Of a DNA stretch of 64,000 bases, positions 28,041 through 34,419 are shown piece by piece; the stretch's first letter is position 1; every line of letters begins with the position of its first letter. The notes beneath the pieces are model-generated. The model did not search any database, was not told the DNA's origin, and worked only from the letters and a program-made list of their open reading frames with translations. The stretch is from Limisphaerales bacterium (GTDB lineage: Bacteria > Verrucomicrobiota > Verrucomicrobiia > Limisphaerales > SXTU01): positions 19,994 to 83,993 of the forward strand of contig WRPG01000013.1 of assembly GCA_009773355.1 (NCBI GenBank), in the 5' to 3' direction. Made by a program: the position numbers and the translations under genes.

Positions 28041-29150
28041 TCAGCTCATCCGCATCGGCATCAGCACGTAGTGGAACGGTGTGTTGACCTTCACCGAGCC
28101 GGGACTCAGCTCGTCCGAAAGCTCAAGGAAGATCTCGTCCGTCTCCACCACCTTGAGCGGGTCCATGAGGTAGCCGGGGTTGAACGCGATGCTGATGTCC
28201 TTGCCCTTGTAGTTGATCGCAATGGATTCGCGCGCCTCCCCAACGTCCGCCGTGTTCGCGGTGATGGTCAGGTTGTTCTTGGTGAAGGCCAGCTTCACCG
28301 AGTTGGACTTGTCGTTGGTCATCAGCTCCGCGCGCCGCAGCGCCCCGAGGAACTCCTCGCGCATCAGCGAAATCCGTTCCTTGGCCTCCTTGGGAATGAC
28401 CTGCTGGTAGTTCGGGTAGTTGCCCTCGACGAGCTTGGAGATGAGCAGCACCGAGAACGCGGACTCGTCCTTGAGCCGGAAGGAAACCTGGTTGTCGGTG
28501 AAGCGGATCTCCACGTCCCCCTTGGTCTGGAGCAGCCGGTTCAACTCGTTCACCGCCTTCGTCGGCACGATGATGTCGCCGCTCGCGGTCGAGCCGGCGG
28601 GCAAATCCTCCTCCGTCAGCGCGAGCCGCCGCCCGTCCGTCGCCACCATCACCAGCTTCTCCGGTGTGAACTTCATGAAAACCCCGTTCAGCACGTAGCG
28701 CGATTCGTCCGTCGAGATCGCGATGGCCGTCTTCTTAAGCATGGCCCGCAGCTTGTCCTGCGGCAGCGTCACCGCGCCGGTCTCCTTGAACTTGGGCAGC
28801 GGCGGGAACTCCTCCGCGCTCAGCCCGTGCATCTTGTAAAACGACGCCCCCGCGCTCAGCTTCGTCACGTTCTTGTCGTCCGTGTCCAGCTCCACCTCGC
28901 CCACGGGCAGTTCGCGCACGATGCTGAAGAACCGCTTCACCGGGATGGTCGTCGCGCCGGGGTCGCTGATCTGCGCCTCCACGCCGCAGGCCACCGTCAC
29001 GTCGAGGTCAGTGGCGGTCAGGTAGAGCCGGTTGTCCTCAGCCCGGACATGGACGTTCGAGAGGATGGGCAGCGTCGTGCGGGTGCTGACGACGTTCTGC
29101 ACGGCCTGCAGGCCGGCGATGAGCTGGTCCTTCGCGATGTTGAGCTTCAT
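28041..29150 (-). CDS. dnaN: DNA polymerase III beta sliding clamp
   Basis: A 369-residue beta clamp with the normal length and three-domain organisation. Start MKLNIAKDQLIAGLQAVQNV, ESRYVLNGVFM near the middle, ATDGRRLALTEEDL, and the C-terminal HYVLMPMRMS matching the usual Y-x-x-M-P-M end. It tethers the replicase to DNA and recruits partners through its hydrophobic cleft. dnaA is not adjacent. Upstream is AT-richer DNA with one perfect DnaA box (29200-29208). Confidence 0.98.
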   Translation of the reverse strand: MKLNIAKDQLIAGLQAVQNVVSTRTTLPILSNVHVRAEDNRLYLTATDLDVTVACGVEAQISDPGATTIPVKRFFSIVRELPVGEVELDTDDKNVTKLSAGASFYKMHGLSAEEFPPLPKFKETGAVTLPQDKLRAMLKKTAIAISTDESRYVLNGVFMKFTPEKLVMVATDGRRLALTEEDLPAGSTASGDIIVPTKAVNELNRLLQTKGDVEIRFTDNQVSFRLKDESAFSVLLISKLVEGNYPNYQQVIPKEAKERISLMREEFLGALRRAELMTNDKSNSVKLAFTKNNLTITANTADVGEARESIAINYKGKDISIAFNPGYLMDPLKVVETDEIFLELSDELSPGSVKVNTPFHYVLMPMRMS

Positions 29151-29199
29151 GGCTTACTAAAGACTGAGTGATGGAAAAGTCACCCGTAGTATTAAGGGG

Positions 29200-29208
29200 T
29201 GTGGATAA
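29200..29208 (-). promoter_or_regulatory. DnaA box upstream of dnaN
   Basis: TGTGGATAA is a perfect inverse of TTATCCACA, 50 bp upstream of dnaN. Weaker matches (TTGTTCACA at 29311, TTGTTCACC at 29331) follow. The gene-free stretch 29151-29386 holds nothing else recognised. It may autoregulate dnaN or belong to an origin region. Confidence 0.55.
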
Positions 29209-29386
29209 GGAAAACAACCGGGGGTGTCAAGGTAACATCAAGGAGTTGCGTTGCCTTCCGGCTGCCCTACAACCCCTCGCGCTCGCCGGGCAACCTTGGG
29301 TAACCCCGGCTTGTTCACACTGTTGGCGGGTTGTTCACCGCCTGCTGGCCGACAATTGGCAGGGAAACTGGCGGACGTGCGAGGCT

Positions 29387-29479
29387 GTTTAACGACCCAA
29401 GCTCAGCGACCCGGCCCACGAGGGCGTTCGATTGCAACCGCGACGCGATGGCCGGGTTCGCTGCAGCGCATGGTTAGGC
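29387..29479 (-). repeat. attC recombination site of an integron cassette
   Basis: On the minus strand: R'' GCCTAAC (29479-29473), then L'' CAGCGAACCCGGCC, a 33-bp variable loop, L' GGCCGGGTCGCTG and R' GTTAAAC (29393-29387). Both core sites fit RYYYAAC/GTTRRRY. The two L boxes are complementary except for one extra base in one arm, the hallmark extrahelical base. The length of 93 bp is within the known range. It lies 13 bp after the stop of the lipoprotein gene. Confidence 0.82.
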
Positions 29480-29492
29480 CGCACGGTCTCTC

Positions 29493-29825
29493 TCACTGAA
29501 ACCTCCACTTCAGAGGACTCAACTGCGGGTTCTTACTGTTGAGCGTCGCAAGGTCGGTGGCGATGCGCTGCCTCTCTGTCTCGGAGGCAACGCCAGAAAC
29601 GGTGACGTGCGTGACTCCTGAACCTGGCTCGACGCGAACCTGCTGCGATGGAAGTCCCAAGTGACCGGGCAGTGCCTTGCGGTAGGCGTCAGCCTGCTGG
29701 ATGTCGCGCGTCTGGATCGCGCCCACGCCTGAACCGATGCCGCGCACTGTGTCTCGGTAGCTCTCGCAGCCAACCAAGACGAAGGATGCGAGAGCGACGG
29801 CCAGAAGTTTTGTTGCGGCGTTCAT
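29493..29825 (-). CDS. Small lipoprotein, integron cassette gene
   Basis: A 110-residue lipoprotein with signal and lipobox VLVGC (Cys near residue 20) and a small alpha/beta domain (QQVRVEPGSGVTHVTVSGV) that resembles a BON-like or similar fold only loosely. It is bracketed by GTTAGGC (29852-29846, minus strand) 21 bp before its ATG and an attC site right after its stop, the normal geometry of a promoterless integron cassette. It is the only cassette here. Function unknown; transcription would have to come from the attI side. Confidence 0.75.
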   Translation of the reverse strand: MNAATKLLAVALASFVLVGCESYRDTVRGIGSGVGAIQTRDIQQADAYRKALPGHLGLPSQQVRVEPGSGVTHVTVSGVASETERQRIATDLATLNSKNPQLSPLKWRFQ

Positions 29826-29839
29826 GTGGTGCGATGCGT

Positions 29840-29895
29840 AGTGCGGCCTAACATAATGATTGAGCGACTGGATTGTCGTTAATCAGGGTCATCGG
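29840..29895 (-). other. attI-like or attC half site
   Basis: On the minus strand the segment ends CTCAATCATTATGTTAGGC, where GTTAGGC (29852-29846) would be the crossover site at which the lipoprotein cassette joined. An imperfect inverted pair (GATTAACGAC/GTCGCTCAATC) precedes it. The position between the intI remnant and the first cassette matches attI. The remaining DNA to yggS (to 30141) carries only the intI remnant. Confidence 0.55.
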
Positions 29896-30007
29896 CGTGG
29901 AGGCTGAATTTCTGGCAACGCCTTGTCCAGCAGGTTCCTTCTGCAATTCGCCGGTTCATTATTGAATCGGGGAAAGCAACCGGGACTGCCCCGCCCAAAC
30001 CGCCAGA

Positions 30008-30088
30008 AAGTTCATCCCCAATCCCAGGCTGAAGCTGCGGGAGCAAATGGGTGAGGTCATGTGGTTCAAGCACCTCTCGCATCGCACG
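30008..30088 (+). pseudogene. N-terminal remnant of an integron integrase (IntI)
   Basis: 27 codons read KFIPNPRLKLREQ followed by MGEVMWFKHLSHRT, the pattern of the N-terminal SAM-like domain of integron tyrosine recombinases (compare the IntI start with its 'RLxxQxxEVMRxxHxSxRTExxY' pattern). After SHRT the similarity stops, and no catalytic R-H-R-Y part follows. It points away from the cassette, as intI genes do. Recognition is by eye. Confidence 0.6.
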
Positions 30089-30141
30089 GTGGTTGACGAG
30101 GACAGCGCAGAGCGGCTGGCAGCCCGCGCTCCGGGGAGCAG

Positions 30142-30846
30142 TCAGTCCGCCGCCGGCTCCACCTTGGCGGGGCGCGGGCCGAAGAGGGCGGTGCCGATGC
30201 GCACGAGGGTCGCGCCTTCCTCGACGGCGACCTCGAAGTCCCCGCTCATGCCCATGCTGAGTTGCGGCAGCGGCGCGCCGAGCAGTTGCTCGCACTCCGC
30301 CTTCAGCTCGCGCAGCCGGCGGAAGACGGGGCGCGCCCGCTCGGGCGCGGGCGTGTAGGGCGCGATGGTCATCAGGCCGTGGATTTCCAGGCGCGGGAGC
30401 CGGCTCAACGCCGGGAAGTCCGCGAGCAGCGCGGCGGGCCGGTAGCCGAACTTGCTGGCCTCGCCGGCGACGTTGACTTCGAGGAGCATGGGCATGGTCT
30501 TCGCGGCCTTCTCGCACTGGCGGTTCAGCTCCTGCGCCAGCGCAAGGCTGTCCACGCTCTGGATCAGCTCGAAGAGCGCCACGGCATCGCGGCATTTGTT
30601 GGACTGGAGGTGGCCGATCATCTGCCAGCGGGCGCGGCCGGGGCAGAGCGGGATTTTCGCCTTCGCCTCCTGCACGCGGTTCTCGCCGAAGCAGGTCAGG
30701 CCGGCGTCCAGCGCGGCGCGGACGGCTTCGGGCGGCTGGTTCTTGCTCACCGCCATGAGCGTGACGGACGCGGGGTCGCGGCCCGCGCGGGCGCAGGCGG
30801 CGGCGATGCGGTCGCGCAGGGCGGTGAGGTTGGCGGCGATGTCCAC
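30142..30846 (-). CDS. yggS: YggS family pyridoxal phosphate homeostasis protein
   Basis: A 234-residue PLP-binding protein of the YggS/PROSC family, which keeps vitamin B6 and amino-acid pools balanced and has no known catalysis. The PLP lysine lies in MAVSKNQPPEAV; FGENRVQEAKAK, WQMIGHLQSNK, EVNVAGEASKFG and GLMTIAPY are family motifs, and the C-terminal SMGMSGDFEVAVEEGATLVR is diagnostic. The GTG at 30846 aligns with the family start (VDIAANLTALRDRI); a TTG five codons upstream is possible. Confidence 0.95.
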   Translation of the reverse strand: MDIAANLTALRDRIAAACARAGRDPASVTLMAVSKNQPPEAVRAALDAGLTCFGENRVQEAKAKIPLCPGRARWQMIGHLQSNKCRDAVALFELIQSVDSLALAQELNRQCEKAAKTMPMLLEVNVAGEASKFGYRPAALLADFPALSRLPRLEIHGLMTIAPYTPAPERARPVFRRLRELKAECEQLLGAPLPQLSMGMSGDFEVAVEEGATLVRIGTALFGPRPAKVEPAAD

Positions 30847-30956
30847 GGGGCAGCGTAGCAATAAAGAGAGCGAGCGAAGCGCGCCAGCTCGTCCGCCGCA
30901 GCCTTGGCGCAGGCGGAAGGCCGGATGAAGGGTCGGCCGCCAGCACCCGCACGGGC

Positions 30957-31012
30957 TAACCCCTCACCCCGGCCCTCTCCCCTTGCTCCGCCAAGGGAGA
31001 GGGAGGAGAAAG
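30957..31012. repeat. CCCTCTCCCC-type interspersed repeat
   Basis: CCCTCACCCCGGCCCTCTCC and the inverse GGGAGAGGGAGG form an imperfect hairpin at the 3' end of the DUF1080 gene. A relative is read in the cheA linker at 12125-12176 as SPALSPGGGEGE. Confidence 0.75.
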
Positions 31013-31013
31013 G

Positions 31014-31745
31014 CTATTTCAGTTCCTTGATGCGGAGGTTCTTGAACTGGACGGTCATCGGCGGGCCGGTGTGGATTTGCAGGGCGAGGATGCCTTCCTT
31101 CGCCGCCTTCGCGCCGCCCTCGTCGGTCACGTCCACGGTCTGCATGCCGTTGATGAAGTGCTGGAGGTGGTTGCCCTTGGCGATGACCACGTAGTCGTTC
31201 CAGTCCTCGTTCTTGATGGTGGCTTGTATGTCTTCGGACTTTCCGGTGGAGCCCGTGATATCCACCTTGGGCTTGCCTGCCACTTCCTTCACCACGGTCT
31301 TCTCGCCGCGCTTGGCGAGGATGCCGCGGCCCTTCTCCTCATAAAGAATGCCGCTGTAGGACTTGCCCGCCTCGAAGTCCGCCTGGTAGCCGCCGACGAT
31401 GGGACCCCACTCGCCCTGTGACAGAACCTTGCTGCGATACTGAACGCCGGAGTTCCCGTTGACGATGCGGTAACTGAAGCGCAGCTCAAAATCCTTCAGA
31501 GTCAATTCCTTGTTCACCAAGAAGGTATTGTGAGTGATCGCGCCATACTTGGGGTTCTTCTCGCTGGGTGGGGTGACGCCGGTGATCGCGCCGTCCCTCA
31601 CGGACCAGAGCTTGGGGTTGCCCTCCCAGCCGGCGAGGTCCTTGCCGTTGAAGATGGACTTGAAGCCGGCCTCGTCGGCGGCGAGGGCGGGCAGCGAAAG
31701 CAACGCGCTGGTGGCGAGGGTGAGCAGGGCGGAGGGAAGTTTCAT
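31014..31745 (-). CDS. DUF1080 (3-keto-disaccharide hydrolase-like) exported protein
   Basis: A 243-residue exported protein with signal peptide MKLPSALLTLATSALLSLPA. The DUF1080/3-keto-disaccharide hydrolase domain shows FKSIFNGKDLAGWEGNPKLW at the start, ELRFSYRIVNGNSGVQYRS in the middle and GILALQIHTGPPMTVQFKNL at the end, a concanavalin-like fold. The family is much expanded in Planctomycetes and Verrucomicrobia; some members hydrolyse 3-keto glycosides. The ATG at 31745 precedes the signal peptide; longer frames upstream are not supported. Confidence 0.92.
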   Translation of the reverse strand: MKLPSALLTLATSALLSLPALAADEAGFKSIFNGKDLAGWEGNPKLWSVRDGAITGVTPPSEKNPKYGAITHNTFLVNKELTLKDFELRFSYRIVNGNSGVQYRSKVLSQGEWGPIVGGYQADFEAGKSYSGILYEEKGRGILAKRGEKTVVKEVAGKPKVDITGSTGKSEDIQATIKNEDWNDYVVIAKGNHLQHFINGMQTVDVTDEGGAKAAKEGILALQIHTGPPMTVQFKNLRIKELK

Positions 31746-31861
31746 AGTGTTGGCGGGCAGTGAGACATTCTGGTTGCGCGGCGAATTCAGCGGGCAAGCC
31801 CGGCGGCTGTCAACGGCGAACCCGGCAGTGGCTGAAGGAAATCCCGTGCTGGCTGCGGTGC

Positions 31862-33553
31862 TCACATCCGCCCGTGCCGCAGGATGGAGAGCAGGAGCCA
31901 GAAGGCCATCAGCGCGGCGAGGACGAAACCCGCCAGCCCCACCACCGGCATTTCACCGATCTTCGGCGGCAGGTTCGCCAGCACGATGAGCGACGAGCCG
32001 ATGATGAGCGAGGCCAGCACGATGGCGAAGGAGAGGCGGTTGCTCACGCGCTCGGCGGAGCTGACGAGCGGCTCCAGTCCCTCGTGCTGAAAGTGGATGC
32101 GCGCCTGGCCGGACTTCATCTGCGCGGCGATGCGCCGCAGCTCCGCCGGCAGCTCGCGGGCCAGCTCGGTCACTTCCTCGCCGAAGTCGAGCAGGCCGCT
32201 CAACACGCGCTTGGGCTTGAACCGCGCCAGCCGCGCCAGCCGCATGAACGGCTCCGCCTGCTCGACGAAGTTGAGCTGCGGGTCCAGCCGCCGCACCAGC
32301 GCCTCGGTCAGGCTGAGGGCCTTGAGCATGGTGAAGAGGTCCGGCGGCAGCCGCAGCCGGTTGCGCGTGGTGAGCTGGAACAGCTCCGTCACCAGTTTGC
32401 CAAACTGCAATTCGCCCACCGGCCGGTAGCAGTGCTGGTGCATGAACTCGGCGACCTCCGCCTCCAGCCCGCGCTGCGCCGGCTCGTTGTCGGTCTCGGT
32501 GAGCTTGAGCAGCGAATGCGTCACGGCGATTTCGTTCCGCTGCGCGACGCCCCAGACCAGGTCGGCGAACGACTCGCGCGTGCGCTGGTCCACGAAGCCC
32601 ATCAGCCCGAAGTCGAGGAAGCAGATGCGGTTGCCCGGCAGGATGTGGATGTTGCCCGGGTGCGGGTCCGCGTGGAAAAAGCCGTGCGTGAAAATCTGCT
32701 TCATCACCAGGTCCGCGATGCGCCGGGCGATTTCCGCGCGGTCAAGCTGCGCCTCCGCCAGCGCCTCCAGCTTCGAGGCCTTGATGGCGTCCACAAACTC
32801 CATGGTCAGCACGCGCGTGGTGGTCAGGCCGTGATGCACCTGCGGCAGATGGATGGCCGGCTCGCCGGCGAACTGCCACGAGAAGCGTTCGAGGTGCGCC
32901 GCCTCGCGCGTGAAATCCAGCTCCTTCTCCAGATTGCGCGCCAGCTCGTTGACGATGGCCAGGGGCCGGTGCTGCTTCCAGCCATCGAGATGCTCCTCCG
33001 CGAACGCGGCGAGTTGCCGCAGGATGTCGAGGTCCACATCCACAACCTCCTTTACGCCGGGCCGCTGCACCTTCACCACCACCTGCTGGCCGTCGCGCAG
33101 CGCCGCGCGATGCACCTGGGCGATGGACGCGGACCCGAGCGGCTCGGCCTCCAACAAGGTGAAGATCTCGGTGAGCGGCCGCTTAAGTTCCTCCTCCAGC
33201 ACGAGCCGGATGTCCGCGAACGGCGCGGGCGCGACCTGGTCCTGCAGCTTCGCCAGTTCGTCCGTGAACTCGTGCGGCAAGGTCTGCGTGCGCGAGGCGG
33301 CGAGCTGGCCCAGCTTGATGAAGGTCGGTCCCAGCTCCTCGCAGGCGAGCCGCAGGCGTTCGGCCTGCGAGCGTTGCTCAATCTCCGCCTGCGCCTCGCG
33401 GAAGCGCCGGAAAATCAGCCGCCGGGCGAGCGGCAGGTGCAGCCGGTGCGCGATGTCCTGATAGCCATACTTGAACAGCACCGCCGCGACGTGCCGCAGC
33501 CGCGCCGCGTGCTGGAGCGTCCGGCCGATCTGTTTGAAGCGTTGGAAGAGCAT
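31862..33553 (-). CDS. ABC1/UbiB-family atypical kinase
   Basis: A 563-residue AarF/UbiB-type protein, an atypical protein-kinase-like ATPase usually linked to quinone synthesis. Family motifs are GPTFIKLGQLAASR (KxGQ), EPLGSASIAQVHRA, VVVKVQRPGV (ATP-binding Lys), EFVDAIK, FFHADPHPGNIHI and FLDFGLMG. Two C-terminal membrane helices (SFAIVLASLIIGSSLIVLA and LAGFVLAALMAFWLLLSIL) anchor it. The ATG at 33553 (MLFQRFKQIG) is 11 bp past the focA stop. Last gene of the long stress/formate run. Confidence 0.93.
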   Translation of the reverse strand: MLFQRFKQIGRTLQHAARLRHVAAVLFKYGYQDIAHRLHLPLARRLIFRRFREAQAEIEQRSQAERLRLACEELGPTFIKLGQLAASRTQTLPHEFTDELAKLQDQVAPAPFADIRLVLEEELKRPLTEIFTLLEAEPLGSASIAQVHRAALRDGQQVVVKVQRPGVKEVVDVDLDILRQLAAFAEEHLDGWKQHRPLAIVNELARNLEKELDFTREAAHLERFSWQFAGEPAIHLPQVHHGLTTTRVLTMEFVDAIKASKLEALAEAQLDRAEIARRIADLVMKQIFTHGFFHADPHPGNIHILPGNRICFLDFGLMGFVDQRTRESFADLVWGVAQRNEIAVTHSLLKLTETDNEPAQRGLEAEVAEFMHQHCYRPVGELQFGKLVTELFQLTTRNRLRLPPDLFTMLKALSLTEALVRRLDPQLNFVEQAEPFMRLARLARFKPKRVLSGLLDFGEEVTELARELPAELRRIAAQMKSGQARIHFQHEGLEPLVSSAERVSNRLSFAIVLASLIIGSSLIVLANLPPKIGEMPVVGLAGFVLAALMAFWLLLSILRHGRM

Positions 33554-33564
33554 GGCTCGGCCTT

Positions 33565-34416
33565 TCAGGATGGCGGCTTGGACTGAGGCGCTTTCGTGGG
33601 CGCTGGCATTCCCGGAGCCGGCCGGCGGTAGATGACCCAATAGACCAGTCCGACCAGCACCGCCCCGCCCACGAGATTGCCCAGTGTGACGGGAACCAAG
33701 TTGTGCAGGAAGCCGCCCCAAGTCAACGCGCCGGCTGCCTCGGAGCCGCTCAGGAACAAGCCCAGCGGGATGAAATACATGTTCGCCACGCTGTGCTCGA
33801 AGCCGGCGGCGACGAACGCGGAGATGGGGAAGATGATGGCGAGGATTTTGTCCGTGACCGTGCGCCCCGCCAGCGCGAGCCAGACCGCGAGGCAGACGAG
33901 CAGGTTGCACAGCACGCCCTTGAAGAACGCCTCGGCGAAGGGCAGCGCGCACTTCGCGGTGGCGATGGCGATGGCGGTCCTGCCCAGCGCGCCGCCGTTC
34001 ATGTTCGCGTGGCCGGACAGCGAGACCAGCCACGCCAGCCCGGCGGCCCCAATGAAGTTCGCAAGCAGGACGACGAGGAGGTTTTCCAGCAGCTTGGCGG
34101 TCGAGATGCGGCGCGACACCCACGCCATGACCAGCAGATTGTTGCCCGTGAACAGCTCCGCGCCGGCGATGACCACGAGGATGAGGCCGAGCGAGAAGAC
34201 CAGCCCGCCGAGCAGCCGCGTGATGGCGAAGGGCAGCGAGGCGTCACTCGCCACGACCGTGAAGTAGAGCGCGCCCAACCCGATGAAGCCGCCGGCCAGC
34301 ACGCCCAGCGCGGTCATGGACAGCAGCGGCAGATTCGCCTTCGTCACGCCGACGTTCTCGACCCGCTCGGCGATTTCCTTGGGCGAGTAGCAGTCGAAGC
34401 CGAAGACTTCAGGCAT
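33565..34416 (-). CDS. focA: Formate/nitrite transporter (FocA/NirC family)
   Basis: A 283-residue FNT channel with six predicted membrane helices. FTGNNLLVMAWV, LLANFIGAAGLAWLVS, and GFEHSVANMYFIPLGL with the pore-proximal His, plus NLVPVTLGNLVGGAVL, are family marks. Substrate is taken as formate because the gene starts 3 bp after a formate dehydrogenase gene. It probably moves formate across the inner membrane for or from that enzyme. Confidence 0.93.
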   Translation of the reverse strand: MPEVFGFDCYSPKEIAERVENVGVTKANLPLLSMTALGVLAGGFIGLGALYFTVVASDASLPFAITRLLGGLVFSLGLILVVIAGAELFTGNNLLVMAWVSRRISTAKLLENLLVVLLANFIGAAGLAWLVSLSGHANMNGGALGRTAIAIATAKCALPFAEAFFKGVLCNLLVCLAVWLALAGRTVTDKILAIIFPISAFVAAGFEHSVANMYFIPLGLFLSGSEAAGALTWGGFLHNLVPVTLGNLVGGAVLVGLVYWVIYRRPAPGMPAPTKAPQSKPPS

Positions 34417-34419
34417 AGG

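Noticed and set aside
30089..30358. Continuation of the IntI-like frame into the yggS region
   Set aside because: Similarity stops after SHRT; the rest is opposite to yggS coding sequence and has no integrase motifs.
33554..34123. An N-terminal extension of the ABC1/UbiB gene by 190 codons
   Set aside because: It is the focA coding region in another frame; the family start MLFQRFKQIG at 33553 fits.
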